A DNA stretch of 64,000 nucleotides, taken from Ruegeria sp. PrR005. Its GTDB lineage: Bacteria > Pseudomonadota > Alphaproteobacteria > Rhodobacterales > Rhodobacteraceae. Position numbers and translations under genes: made by a program. Positions within the stretch are counted from its first letter, which is position 1; each line of letters starts with the position of its first letter. The stretch lies in the NCBI RefSeq assembly GCF_010500245.1, contig NZ_JAAGOX010000057.1, positions 1-64,000 on the forward strand. Reading direction: 5' to 3'. Positions 24,159-32,531 of this stretch are shown here, piece after piece. The notes under the pieces were generated by a model that made no database searches, was not told the DNA's origin, and saw nothing but the letters and a program-made list of their open reading frames with translations.

Positions 24159-25085
24159 ATGGATGACCTACGCCTGTCCTTGCGGCTCTTGCGCGCCTTC
24201 ATGGTCGCGGTCGACAGCGGGTCGATCACCGGGGCGGCAACAATGTTGAACGTTGCGCCCTCGGCGGTGGCGGCGGCCATCGACCGGGTCGAAGCCGAAT
24301 TCGGCGCCGCGCTGGTGGTGCGCGCCCGGGCGCGCGGGATCACCGCGACCCCGGCCGGACGGGCGTTGGCCGCACGGATCAGACCGCTGATCGAGGACTA
24401 TTCAAGTGTGATGAAAGAGGGTTATGCCTTGGGTCTGGGTTTGCAGGGAACCTTGCACATCGGGTATTATGCACCAGTTGCACCGGCATTTTTGCCACGC
24501 ATCTTGCAGGAAATGGCGAATGATAATCCAGATTTGCGTTTCAATTTGCGTGAATGCGACAATATCACGGCGCAATCGGGGCTTTTGGATGGCGCGCTTG
24601 ATGTCGCTCTGTTCGCCGGGGACGAGGTGCTTGCCGGTGTCGAGACGCGGCCCTTGCTGGATCTGCCACCCTATGTGCTGGCGCCGCGGGGGCATGCCAT
24701 CTGTCAGCGGGAGCGACCCGAGATCAGCGACCTGAAGGACGTCCCGCTGGTGCTGCTGGACCTGCCTGTCGCCGGGGCCTATGTGCGGGGGCTGTTGCGG
24801 ACGGCGGGAATCGTGCCGCACATTGTCGCCACCGCGAGCAGTGTCGAGATGGTGCGATCGCTGGTTGGGGCCGGTATGGGTCTTGCGGTACTGAACATGC
24901 GGCCCCGGACCTCGGTCAGCTATGGCGGCGATCCGCTGGTCGCGGTGCCGCTGGCAGCCGGCACACCTCTGCATCTTGTCTCGGGACGCGCCGAAGGCGC
25001 GCCACGCCGGCTGGTCCAGGCGTTCCAGGACCGGCTGCACGGCTGGTTCGGGCTGGCAGAGGCGCAGGATCTGATCACACGCTAG
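24159..25085 (+). CDS. LysR-family transcriptional regulator
   Basis: A 308-residue LysR protein: helix-turn-helix at residues about 5-60 (LRLLRAFMVAVDSGSITGAA, then TMLNVAPSAVAAAIDRVE) and a full effector domain. The stretch 24400-24600 has lower GC than the rest of the gene. It is divergent from the sterol desaturase-like gene by 112 bp, a likely target, and its 3' end overlaps the convergent ACT-GNAT gene by 11 bases. Confidence 0.9.
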   Translation: MDDLRLSLRLLRAFMVAVDSGSITGAATMLNVAPSAVAAAIDRVEAEFGAALVVRARARGITATPAGRALAARIRPLIEDYSSVMKEGYALGLGLQGTLHIGYYAPVAPAFLPRILQEMANDNPDLRFNLRECDNITAQSGLLDGALDVALFAGDEVLAGVETRPLLDLPPYVLAPRGHAICQRERPEISDLKDVPLVLLDLPVAGAYVRGLLRTAGIVPHIVATASSVEMVRSLVGAGMGLAVLNMRPRTSVSYGGDPLVAVPLAAGTPLHLVSGRAEGAPRRLVQAFQDRLHGWFGLAEAQDLITR

Positions 25086-25986
25086 CCTTGGCCTTGTCCT
25101 CGGGCTCCCAACCCAGAATCAGGTTGTCGGAGGGCCAGAGCGGGCCCTTGTCCCGGCGCTCGGCCAGCACCTGTCCGCCCTGCCCGGTGTAGAACGCCAC
25201 TGCGGGCGTGTTCTCGCGCACCACGGCCAGGACCAGACCGCGCCCGTCTTGCGCCCCGGCCATGGCCCGGGCGATGGTGAGCAGCCGACGCCCCAGCCCG
25301 GTGCCCCGAACCTCAGACGCCACATAGAGGTGGCCCAGTTCCATCGCGTCCCCGAACCCGTCCAGATCGCTGGCGGGCGACAGGGCGGCAAGGGCCACGG
25401 CCTCCCCCGCCCGTTCGGCGATGACGGTCGCGCCGTCCTGCCCCAGCCGGTCCCGCCAATAGGCAAGGCGGCGGGCCTTGGTCAGCGCCAGCCGCACCTC
25501 GGGCGGAGCGATCCGGGCATAGGTTTCCTGCCAGACGCGGAAATGCAGGCAGGCCAGCGCCTCGGCGTCGTCTGGACCGGCCAGACGCAGGGTGACGCCG
25601 CCCCTGGACACGCGATGCCCGGCGGCCAGCCAGGCGGCCTCGGCCCGGGCGATCCGGGCCGCCCGCACCAGCAGGTAATCGCGATCATGGGTCGAGGTGA
25701 CGAAGATGCCGAGTCCGGCGCGGGTGACCGGCTCCACGGCGGCCAGAACCACGCCGGGCTGATCGAGCGGGGCGCAGGTATCCACCTGCACCGCCTGCCA
25801 GCCTCGGGCCGAGACCTGTTTGGCCGGGACCCGGTCGGCAAGGCACAGGATCGAAACCTCATCGGGGGCCTGAGTAACGCTCAGCAGTCCCGGCCCGGCG
25901 AGCCAATCGGGCAAACCTTCTCCGGGCGCGCGGCGGGTGACGGCATAGTCACCCTCCAGCGCGGTCAGCGCGAGATGTACGGTCAT
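25075..25986 (-). CDS. ACT (CASTOR-type) domain fused to a GNAT acetyltransferase
   Basis: A 303-residue fusion. Residues 1-125 match the bacterial ACT_7/CASTOR-type protein (EGDYAVTRRAPGEGLPDW, DEVSILCLADRVP, GIFVTSTHDRDYLLVRA), usually a stand-alone small protein. Residues 131-300 form a GNAT domain with acetyl-CoA motif EVRGTGLGRRLL (about 226-237) and NTPAVAFYTGQGG. It lies 28 bases downstream of argC, on the same strand, at the end of argD-argF-argC. CASTOR ACT domains in animals sense arginine, so an amino-acid-controlled acetyltransferase is an attractive but untested reading. The start at 25986 is the first ATG that begins the ACT fold. Confidence 0.8.
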   Translation of the reverse strand: MTVHLALTALEGDYAVTRRAPGEGLPDWLAGPGLLSVTQAPDEVSILCLADRVPAKQVSARGWQAVQVDTCAPLDQPGVVLAAVEPVTRAGLGIFVTSTHDRDYLLVRAARIARAEAAWLAAGHRVSRGGVTLRLAGPDDAEALACLHFRVWQETYARIAPPEVRLALTKARRLAYWRDRLGQDGATVIAERAGEAVALAALSPASDLDGFGDAMELGHLYVASEVRGTGLGRRLLTIARAMAGAQDGRGLVLAVVRENTPAVAFYTGQGGQVLAERRDKGPLWPSDNLILGWEPEDKAKASV

Positions 25987-26014
25987 TTTGCTTTGTTCCC
26001 GTTGCCTGCGCCGG

Positions 26015-26932
26015 TCAGAGACCGAGGCTCTCGTCGAGGCCGAGCATGATGTTGAGGTTCTGCACCGCCGCGCCCGAGGCGCCCTTGCCCAGGTTGTCAA
26101 GGAGCGCAATCAGCACCGCTCCGCCGGTGTCGGGATTGCCATGCACCGACAGCTCCAGCCGGTTGGTGCCATTGAGGCGACGCGGGTCGATCCGGGCGCC
26201 GTAATGGTCCGGCGCGACAACCGAGACAAAGGCGCTGCCGGCGTAATGCTCGGCCAGGGCGGAATGAAGCGCGGCGCTTTCGCCCGGCTCCAGGTGCGGC
26301 AGCGGCACCTGCACGATCATCCCCTGTTCATAGGGGCCGACCGAGGGCACGAAAACCGGCCGCCGCGACAGGCCCACATGCGCGATGATCTCGGGCAGGT
26401 GCTTGTGCCGCTGGTCGGTGGCATAGACGAAGGGGCCGTCGGTCTGACCGCTTTCGAACTCGGCGATCATCGACTTGCCGCCGCCGGAATAGCCGCTGAT
26501 GGCGTTGATGCTGAGCGCCGCATCGGCGGCGATCAGACCGCGCTGGACCAGCGGGTGCAAGAGCGCGATGGCACCGGTGGAGTAACAGCCGGGGTTCGAC
26601 ACGAACTGACCGCTGGCGATCCGGTCGCGCAGGCCGCTCTCCATCTCGGGGAAGCCGAAGACCCAGTCGGGATCGACCCGGTGGGCGGTACTGGCGTCGA
26701 TCAGCCGGGTGCCGGTGCCCGCCAGTTCGGCCACGATCTCGATCGCGGCAGCATCAGGCAGGCAGAGAATGCCGACATCGGCTTCGGCAAAGGCGGCCAA
26801 CCGGGCATCGGTATTCTTGCGATCGGCCTCGCCCAGGGTGACGAGACGGATATCGTCCCGCCCTTCGAGCCGGGCGCGGATCTGGAGGCCGGTGGTTCCG
26901 ACCTCGCCATCGATGAAGACCTTGTGTGTCAT
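26015..26932 (-). CDS. argC: N-acetyl-gamma-glutamyl-phosphate reductase, short type
   Basis: A 305-residue protein (type 2, shorter than the roughly 345-residue type 1). It shows the NADP fold HKVFIDGEVGTTGLQIRARL, the active-site Cys in NPGCYSTGAIALL, and the His in the later region (YGARIDPRRLNGTNRLELSV). It reduces N-acetylglutamyl phosphate to the semialdehyde in arginine synthesis. It sits 88 bases after argF on the same strand and 28 bases before the ACT-GNAT gene, so a common transcript is likely. Confidence 0.94.
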   Translation of the reverse strand: MTHKVFIDGEVGTTGLQIRARLEGRDDIRLVTLGEADRKNTDARLAAFAEADVGILCLPDAAAIEIVAELAGTGTRLIDASTAHRVDPDWVFGFPEMESGLRDRIASGQFVSNPGCYSTGAIALLHPLVQRGLIAADAALSINAISGYSGGGKSMIAEFESGQTDGPFVYATDQRHKHLPEIIAHVGLSRRPVFVPSVGPYEQGMIVQVPLPHLEPGESAALHSALAEHYAGSAFVSVVAPDHYGARIDPRRLNGTNRLELSVHGNPDTGGAVLIALLDNLGKGASGAAVQNLNIMLGLDESLGL

Positions 26933-27020
26933 GTTCAGTCCCCCATGTTGAGGCGTGGGTAGTCGAGGATCTGGCCGGGAACCGGCCATCTTGTTTGTCC
27001 AGGCGTGGCGCGTGCCGGGG

Positions 27021-27947
27021 TCAAGCCCCCAGGCACCAGCGCATGATCGCTTTTTGCGCGTGCAGCCGGTTTTCCGCCTCATCGAAGATGACCGAGTTCG
27101 GGCCGTCCATCACTTCGGAGGTGGCTTCCTCCTCGCGGTGGGCGGGCAGGCAATGCATGAAGAGCGCGTCGGGCTTGGCGTGGCGCATCAGCTCGGCGTT
27201 GACCTGATAGGGCCGCAGCAGGTTGTGGCGGCGTTCCTTGGCCGATTGCGCGTCATGCATCGACACCCAGGTATCGGCGACCACCAGATCGGCGCCCTCG
27301 ACCGCCTTGAACGGGTCGCGCTCGATCACGACCTTGGAACCCTTGCGCCGGGCAAATCCCATGTATTCTTCTTCCGGGTCGAACTGAGCCGGGCCGGTGA
27401 AGGTAAGGTCAAAGCCGAACTGCCCGGCGGCATGCAGGAAGGACGAGCAGACATTGTTGCCGTCACCGGTCCAGACCACCTTCTTGCCCGCGATCGGGCC
27501 GCGATGCTCCTCAAAGGTCAGCACGTCGGCCATGATCTGGCAGGGATGGCTGCGGTCGGTCAGGCCGTTGATCACCGGCACATCGGCATATTCGGCCATC
27601 TCGGTCAGCACGGTTTCGTCGAAGGTCCGGATCATGATCATGTCGACATAACGGCTGAGCACGCGGGCGGTGTCGGCGATGGTCTCGCCATGGCCAAGCT
27701 GCATGTCATTGCCCGAGAGCACCATGGTCTGCCCGCCCATCTGTCGCACGCCGACGTCAAAGGACACGCGCGTCCGGGTCGAGGGCTTTTCGAAGATCAG
27801 GGCGACCATCCGGTCCTTGAGCGGTTGCGTGTCATCGGGCGCGGCCTTGGGCCGGCCAAGACGCGCCCGTTTCATCGCGCCTGCCTGGTCGATCATGGAC
27901 CGCAGGTCGGCGGCGTCGGTCTTGTGAATATCGAGAAAGTGATTCAT
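27021..27947 (-). CDS. argF: Ornithine carbamoyltransferase
   Basis: A 308-residue transcarbamoylase. The carbamoyl-phosphate site is [14 protein letters not shown], further motifs are [14 protein letters not shown] and the ornithine-binding/catalytic [12 protein letters not shown] near the C-terminus. It makes citrulline from ornithine. The ATG at 27947 matches the family start [15 protein letters not shown]. It lies between argD and argC; the gap to argD holds a copy of the dispersed element in antisense orientation. Confidence 0.97.
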   Translation of the reverse strand: MNHFLDIHKTDAADLRSMIDQAGAMKRARLGRPKAAPDDTQPLKDRMVALIFEKPSTRTRVSFDVGVRQMGGQTMVLSGNDMQLGHGETIADTARVLSRYVDMIMIRTFDETVLTEMAEYADVPVINGLTDRSHPCQIMADVLTFEEHRGPIAGKKVVWTGDGNNVCSSFLHAAGQFGFDLTFTGPAQFDPEEEYMGFARRKGSKVVIERDPFKAVEGADLVVADTWVSMHDAQSAKERRHNLLRPYQVNAELMRHAKPDALFMHCLPAHREEEATSEVMDGPNSVIFDEAENRLHAQKAIMRWCLGA

Positions 27948-27974
27948 GTCTTTTGTCTTTCCTTGGCCGGGGAT

Positions 27975-28034
27975 GGGGGCGCTGCCCCCGCCGCCTGACG
28001 GCGAGCCCCCCGGAGTATTTTCAGCGAAATGAAG
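27975..28034 (+). repeat. Dispersed intergenic element within the arg cluster
   Basis: Hairpin GGGGGC-GCT-GCCCCC (27975-27989), second dyad CGCC-TGAC-GGCG, CCCCCCGGAGTATTT (28006-28020), then a diverged tail TCAGCGAAATGAAG. It occupies most of the 88-bp gap between argD and argF and runs antisense to them, so its hairpins would appear in the arg transcript. Confidence 0.7.
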
Positions 28035-28035
28035 T

Positions 28036-29211
28036 TCAGACGGCTTCGACCTGGCTGGCGGCGGCATCCAGGCGGGTGAACGCCTCGGCGATGTCATCCT
28101 CGGTCAAGGTGAGCGGCGGCAGAAGGCGGATGACGTTGTCTGCGGCGGGGACGGTAATGACCAGGTTGTCATAGCCTGCCTTGACCACGTCGAGATTGGG
28201 CGCCTTGCATTTCAGCCCCAGCATCAGGCCGGAGCCGCGCACCTCTTCGAATACGTCAGGATGTGCTGCGACCAGCCCTTCGAGCCGCTGGCGGAGCAAT
28301 GCGGCCTTTCGGTTAACCTCGGCCAGAAAGGTCGGGTCGGCGATATGATCCATCACCGCGCAGCCCACGGCGCAGCCTAGCGGGTTGCCACCATAGGTGG
28401 AGCCATGGGTGCCTGCGGTCATGCCGCTTGCCGCCTCTTCGGTGGCCAGCACCGCGCCCAGCGGGAAGCCGCCGCCGATGCCCTTGGCCACCATCATGAT
28501 GTCGGGCGTGATGCCCGCCCATTCATGGGCAAAGAGCCGCCCTGTCCGGCCCATGCCGCATTGCACCTCGTCCAGGATCAGCAACAGGCCATGGTCGTCG
28601 CAAATCTGCCGCAGCGCCTTCAGTTCGACATCGGGGACAGGGCGGATACCGCCCTCGCCCTGCACCGGCTCGATCAGGATCGCGGCGGTTTTTTCCGTGA
28701 TCGCGTTGGTGACCCCATCCAGATCGCCGAAGGTGAGATGCACGAAACCGGGCAGCAGTGGGCCGAACCCCTTGACCATCTTTTCCGACCCCGCAGCGGC
28801 GATACCGGCCGAGGAGCGGCCATGGAAGGAGCCGTCGAAGGTGAGGATCTCGACCCGCTCGGGCTGACCCTTGTCGTAGAAATACTTGCGCGCCATCTTG
28901 ACCGCCAGTTCGCAGGCCTCGGTCCCCGAGTTGGTGAAGAAGACGGTATCGGCGAATGTATGCTCCACCAGCTTGTCGGCCAGCGCCTGCTGTTGCGGAA
29001 TGTGGTAGAGGTTGGACACATGCCACAGGTTTTGCGCCTGATCGGTCAGCGCCTTGACCAGGGCGGGATGGGCATGGCCCAGCGCGTTCACCGCGATCCC
29101 CGAACCAAGGTCAAGGAAGCGTCGGCCATCCGCCTCGGTCAGCCAGGCGCCTTCGCCTTTCACGAAGTGAAGCGGCGCGCGGTTATAGGTCGGCAGGACG
29201 GACGGAATCAT
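28036..29211 (-). CDS. argD: Acetylornithine aminotransferase
   Basis: A 391-residue class III PLP aminotransferase. [32 protein letters not shown], the PLP-lysine region [14 protein letters not shown] followed by [18 protein letters not shown], and [16 protein letters not shown] are all present. It makes N-acetylornithine for arginine synthesis and may also act on succinyl-diaminopimelate. AAGGA lies seven bases before the ATG. The 5' leader contains a candidate arginine-rich peptide (29327-29380) and a stable hairpin at 29237-29259. Confidence 0.96.
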   Translation of the reverse strand: MIPSVLPTYNRAPLHFVKGEGAWLTEADGRRFLDLGSGIAVNALGHAHPALVKALTDQAQNLWHVSNLYHIPQQQALADKLVEHTFADTVFFTNSGTEACELAVKMARKYFYDKGQPERVEILTFDGSFHGRSSAGIAAAGSEKMVKGFGPLLPGFVHLTFGDLDGVTNAITEKTAAILIEPVQGEGGIRPVPDVELKALRQICDDHGLLLILDEVQCGMGRTGRLFAHEWAGITPDIMMVAKGIGGGFPLGAVLATEEAASGMTAGTHGSTYGGNPLGCAVGCAVMDHIADPTFLAEVNRKAALLRQRLEGLVAAHPDVFEEVRGSGLMLGLKCKAPNLDVVKAGYDNLVITVPAADNVIRLLPPLTLTEDDIAEAFTRLDAAASQVEAV

Positions 29212-29236
29212 GGGATCATCCTTGTCTGAGGGTTGT

Positions 29237-29259
29237 CCCCGATGCAGGGCATAGCGGGG
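29237..29259 (-). promoter_or_regulatory. Stable hairpin in the argD leader
   Basis: Stem CCCCG-ATGC / GCAT-CGGGG (9 bp with a 2-base bulge) in the argD 5' leader, ending about 15 bases before the Shine-Dalgarno sequence. Two more dyads lie between it and the leader peptide: TGCGCG / CGCGCA (29288-29310) and GCCGC / GCGGC around the leader stop (29322-29335). No U-tract follows any of them, so intrinsic termination is not evident. Confidence 0.4.
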
Positions 29260-29326
29260 CGGTCAGGTCAATGTCTGGAACAGGCGTTGCGCGGGAAAAT
29301 CGGGCGCGCATGAATCAAACGGCCGC

Positions 29327-29380
29327 TTAGGCGGCTGCGCGTCGGCGTCGGAGAGACGGGATATGAGCGTGTTTGATCAT
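29327..29380 (-). CDS. Candidate arginine leader peptide upstream of argD
   Basis: A 17-codon frame on the minus strand, MIKHAHIPSLRRRRAAA then TAA, lying 115 bases upstream of argD. Four arginine codons in a row (CGA CGC CGA CGC) sit just before a dyad that spans the stop codon. An in-frame ATG four codons upstream (29392) gives a 21-residue form; GGAA before the second ATG is a weak ribosome-binding site and favours the shorter form. The layout resembles amino-acid attenuator leaders (his, trp, leu), but no U-tract terminator is visible. Function is inferred from codon content and position. Confidence 0.5.
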   Translation of the reverse strand: MIKHAHIPSLRRRRAAA

Positions 29381-29409
29381 GGCGCGTTCCATAACGGAGG
29401 ATTCGCGCA

Positions 29410-29432
29410 AAGAAAACCCCTTTTGGAAGGGG
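29410..29432 (-). terminator. Rho-independent terminator of the zinc-ribbon gene
   Basis: Minus-strand stem CCCCTT / AAGGGG with loop CCAA, followed by TTTTCTTT, 20 bases after the zinc-ribbon stop. It separates that gene from the argD leader, so the arg genes should have their own promoter near here. Confidence 0.8.
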
Positions 29433-29451
29433 AAATGCAACAAAGTGGAAG

Positions 29452-29709
29452 TCAGGCTGCGCGCCAGCGGTCCAGCCGCTTCATCCCGCGTGTAAAGGCC
29501 CAGGCCAGTATGCGCGGCATGCCCTTGGCGACCAGCGCTTCCACACAATGGGCCTGAAACTCTTCATAGGTCGCGTCCGGGTGCCGGAAGGCGCCGTTTT
29601 CATAGCAAAGCGAACACCATTTGGTGCTGCGCGCGCCGTCCGCCTCGCTGCCGCCGCCCGCCGGGTCCTTGCTCAGCGGCATGCCGCAGCTTTGACAGGT
29701 CTGTCCCAT
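29452..29709 (-). CDS. Putative zinc-ribbon protein
   Basis: An 85-residue protein matching the putative zinc-ribbon family: QTCQSCGMPL at the N-terminus and KWCSLCYENGAF, giving two CxxC pairs, then FQAHCVEALVAKGMPRILAW. It is probably cytoplasmic and metal-binding; function is unknown. It is divergent from a MerR gene, and its promoter has the stretched spacer typical of MerR-activated promoters (29740-29771). A terminator follows at 29410. Confidence 0.8.
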   Translation of the reverse strand: MGQTCQSCGMPLSKDPAGGGSEADGARSTKWCSLCYENGAFRHPDATYEEFQAHCVEALVAKGMPRILAWAFTRGMKRLDRWRAA

Positions 29710-29739
29710 GATCCGCGCCCTTGAATCGGTCCATTGGTC

Positions 29740-29771
29740 GTCATAGGATCAAAACCATGGAGTTGAGTCAA
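29740..29771 (-). promoter_or_regulatory. MerR-type promoter of the zinc-ribbon gene
   Basis: On the minus strand TTGACT (29771-29766) and TATGAC (29745-29740) are separated by 20 bp instead of 17. The spacer holds the imperfect dyad CAACTCCATGGTTTTG (29765-29750; 12 of 16 positions symmetric). This is the hallmark of promoters that MerR-family activators untwist. The flanking TCAAAACC / GGTTTTGA repeat at 29749-29780 may add to the site. Confidence 0.65.
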
Positions 29772-29790
29772 CGGTTTTGAAGGGCGAGTC

Positions 29791-30156
29791 ATGCGGATCG
29801 GGGAACTGTCGCGACGCAGCGGGCTGAGCCGAGACACGTTGCGCTTTTACGAAAGACAGGGGCTGATCCACTCGGAACCGGGGGCAGAGGCGACCAACAG
29901 CTATCGCGACTATCCCGAAGAGGCGCTGATCACGCTGGACCAGATCGCCGACGCGCAGGCGGCAGGGATGAGCATTGCCGATCTGGCCATGTTGATGGGC
30001 CAACTCCAGGCCGCCGATCCCGACGGGTTCGATGGCGAGGCGTTTCTGGACGCACGCATTGCCGAGGTCGAGGCGCGCATCGCCCGGGCCGAACGGTTCC
30101 TGGAAAGCCTGCACCAGGCGCGCGCGGCGCTGGCGGCACCGCCGGTTCTGCTCTGA
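29791..30156 (+). CDS. MerR-family transcriptional regulator
   Basis: A 121-residue regulator: winged helix-turn-helix at residues 1-70 (MRIGELSRRSGLSRDTLRFY, ERQGLIHSEP) and a coiled-coil C-terminus (ARIAEVEARIARAERFLESL). It has no cysteines, so it is unlikely to be a metal sensor of the MerR/CueR/ZntR type and may respond to an organic ligand or redox cue bound elsewhere. It is divergent from the zinc-ribbon gene, whose promoter carries the fitting operator. Confidence 0.9.
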   Translation: MRIGELSRRSGLSRDTLRFYERQGLIHSEPGAEATNSYRDYPEEALITLDQIADAQAAGMSIADLAMLMGQLQAADPDGFDGEAFLDARIAEVEARIARAERFLESLHQARAALAAPPVLL

Positions 30157-30206
30157 GCGAAGCGTTGCCTCTTGCCAATTACGCGGCACTCGGTCACCGC
30201 TGGCGC

Positions 30207-31091
30207 ATGTTCGAGGCGAAACCGCAAAACCCCGCACTGGCCGCGGCACTGATCTTTGCCGCCACCGCGTTTATCGCGGGCACCACGCTGTTGGCCAAAG
30301 CGCTGGGAACCGGCGCGTTGGGGCCGGCGCTGCCGGCGTTTCAGGTCAGCCATGGCCGCTTCCTGTTCGCCTTCATCGCCATTGGCGGCGCGGTGGCGGT
30401 GATGCGCCCCCGTCTGGCGCGCCCGCACTGGCGGCTGCACCTGGGGCGCACCACCTTTGGCTGGGGCGGGGTGACGTTGATGTTCGCCGCCGTGGCCCAT
30501 ATCCCGATGGCCGATGCGACAGCGATCGCCTTTCTGAACCCAGTCTTTGCCATGGTTCTTGCGATTCCGCTGCTGGGCGAACGGGTCGGGCCTTGGCGCT
30601 GGGGCGCCGCTGTCGTTGCTCTTCTGGGCGCGATGATCCTCTTGCGGCCGACCCCCGGCAGCTTCCAGCCCGCCGCCCTGCTGGCGTTGGCGGCCGCAGC
30701 GGTAATGGGGATGGAGCTCATCTTCATCAAGAAGCTTTCGGGCCGGGAACGGCCGATCCAGATCCTCCTGGTCAACAACGCGATGGGGCTGGTCATTGCC
30801 ACCGCCGCAGTCTGGCCGGTCTGGCAATCGCCGCTGCCCGCCCAATGGGCGGCGCTGGCGGGGATCGGGGGGCTGATGGCCTGTGCGCAGGCCTGTTTCG
30901 TCAATGGCATGGCGCGGGCGGATGCCTCTTTTGTGGCGCCGTTCAGCTATGCCACGCTGATCTTTGCCGCGCTCTATGACATGGCGGTGTTCGGTGTGAT
31001 CCCCGATGCGATCAGCCTGGGCGGCGCCGCCATCATCCTGACCGGCGCCCTGATCCTGGCCTGGCGCGAAGGACGCGCCGTGCGGCGCTGA
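30207..31091 (+). CDS. EamA/DMT-family transporter
   Basis: A 294-residue protein with ten hydrophobic segments in two EamA repeats (ALIFAATAFIAGTTLLAKAL ... ALAAAAVMGMELIFIKKLSG ...), the drug/metabolite transporter layout. The substrate is unknown. The ATG at 30207 is preferred; an upstream TTG at 30165 would add 14 residues. It begins 50 bases after merR on the same strand. Confidence 0.85.
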   Translation: MFEAKPQNPALAAALIFAATAFIAGTTLLAKALGTGALGPALPAFQVSHGRFLFAFIAIGGAVAVMRPRLARPHWRLHLGRTTFGWGGVTLMFAAVAHIPMADATAIAFLNPVFAMVLAIPLLGERVGPWRWGAAVVALLGAMILLRPTPGSFQPAALLALAAAAVMGMELIFIKKLSGRERPIQILLVNNAMGLVIATAAVWPVWQSPLPAQWAALAGIGGLMACAQACFVNGMARADASFVAPFSYATLIFAALYDMAVFGVIPDAISLGGAAIILTGALILAWREGRAVRR

Positions 31092-31096
31092 CTGCG

Positions 31097-31163
31097 GCTT
31101 CTTTCTGGTCAGAAATACTCCGGGGGAGCGTCGCCCAAAGGGCGGCGCGGGGGCAGAGCCCCC
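31097..31163 (-). repeat. Dispersed intergenic element
   Basis: Minus-strand order: GGGGGC-TCT-GCCCCC (31163-31149), dyad CGCCC-TTT-GGGCG, CCCCCGGAGTATTT, 3-4 bases, then CCAGAAAGAAGC (31108-31097). It has the same part order as the copy at 15059. It lies between two plus-strand transporter genes. Confidence 0.75.
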
Positions 31164-31288
31164 TTGGCTCACGCCGATTGGTTTTTTCGTCACACTGGCC
31201 TTTGAGCGACCGAGTCTGTCGCAAATCTTCGCGACCGGCCTGCCCGTCCTGTCGATGGTGGCCTCGTTTTGTAACAAAGGTTGCCGCT

Positions 31289-32521
31289 ATGCATGAACGC
31301 CGGATTCCCGAATGGGTGCGCCATTCCCCCGCCCCCTCGGTGCGGGATTTCGGGTTCATCGCCGGGCTCGAGGCGGTGGTGCGCGGCATCCTGATCTCGG
31401 TCTTTCCGCTGGCCATGTATCGCGCGCTTGGCAGTGCCGAATCCGTGTCCCTGGCCTATTTCCTGATCGGAATCCTGTCGCTGGTGGCCGGGCTGATGGT
31501 GCCTTTCCTGATCCGTTTCGTGCCGCGCCGCTGGGCCTATACCGGCGGCGCGCTCTTGTTCGTGATCGGCGCCGCACTCGCGGTTCAGGGCACGCCCGGA
31601 GCGGTGGTCGCGGCCCTTGCCTGCAATGCGGTGGCTGCCGTGGTCTGCTTCATCTGCTTCAACGCCTATGTGCTGGATTATATCGAGCGGGTGGACCTGG
31701 GCCGGTGCGAGACCAGCCGGATGTTTTACAGCGCGATGGGCTGGACGGCGGGGCCGATGGCGGGCGTGCTGCTGATGGAGCTCTGGGCCCCTGCCCCGTT
31801 CGTGATCAGCGGCATTGCCGCGTTGCTCATGCTGGCGGTGTTCTGGATCCTGCGGCTGGGCAATGGCAAGATGATCGTCCGGGCGCGCGGCCCGGCGCGC
31901 AACCCGCTGGCCTTTCTGCCGCGCTTCTTCGCCCAACCCCGGCTGGTGTCGGGATATCTCTTTGCCATGATCCGGTCCTGCGGCTGGTGGGTCTATGTGG
32001 TCTATCTGCCGATTTTCTCGATCGAATCGGGCATGGGCGACAAGGTGGGCGGCATCCTGCTGTCGATCACCAATGGCATGCTGTTTCTGGCGCCGTTGAT
32101 CCTGCGCTGGGTGCAGGCGCGGTCGCTGCGCAGCGCGGTGCGTACCGGATTTGCGGGTGCCGGGCTCTGCTTTGCGGCGGCCGGGTTCCTGTCCGGCTGG
32201 CCGCCGCTGGCCGCACTTGTGCTGATGCTGGGCTCGTTCTGGCTGATCGTGTTGGATATCTGCGCCGGACTGCCGTTCCTGATGGCGGTCAAGCCTTCGG
32301 AACGGACCGAGATGTCAGCGATCTATTCCAGCTATCGTGACGTTTCGGGCATCATGACGCCGGGCGCGGCCTGGCTGGTGCTGATGGTGGCACCGGTGGC
32401 CGGCATCTTTGTTGCCGGGGGCACGGCGCTGTTTGGCGCCTTTGCCATCGCGGCGCGGTTGCATCCCCGGTTGGGACGGCCACGCCTGCCGCTGGAACCG
32501 GGCTCTCTGGCCGATGCCTGA
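31289..32521 (+). CDS. Major facilitator superfamily transporter
   Basis: A 410-residue polytopic membrane protein with about twelve hydrophobic segments, beginning after a short cytoplasmic N-terminus (MHERRIPEWVRHSPAPSVRD). An MFS-like loop between helices 2 and 3 (PFLIRFVPRRWAYTGGALLF) supports the class. The substrate is unknown. The ATG at 31289 follows AAAGG. It ends near the convergent ABC permease gene. Confidence 0.8.
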   Translation: MHERRIPEWVRHSPAPSVRDFGFIAGLEAVVRGILISVFPLAMYRALGSAESVSLAYFLIGILSLVAGLMVPFLIRFVPRRWAYTGGALLFVIGAALAVQGTPGAVVAALACNAVAAVVCFICFNAYVLDYIERVDLGRCETSRMFYSAMGWTAGPMAGVLLMELWAPAPFVISGIAALLMLAVFWILRLGNGKMIVRARGPARNPLAFLPRFFAQPRLVSGYLFAMIRSCGWWVYVVYLPIFSIESGMGDKVGGILLSITNGMLFLAPLILRWVQARSLRSAVRTGFAGAGLCFAAAGFLSGWPPLAALVLMLGSFWLIVLDICAGLPFLMAVKPSERTEMSAIYSSYRDVSGIMTPGAAWLVLMVAPVAGIFVAGGTALFGAFAIAARLHPRLGRPRLPLEPGSLADA

Positions 32522-32531
32522 AGGCCAGACC

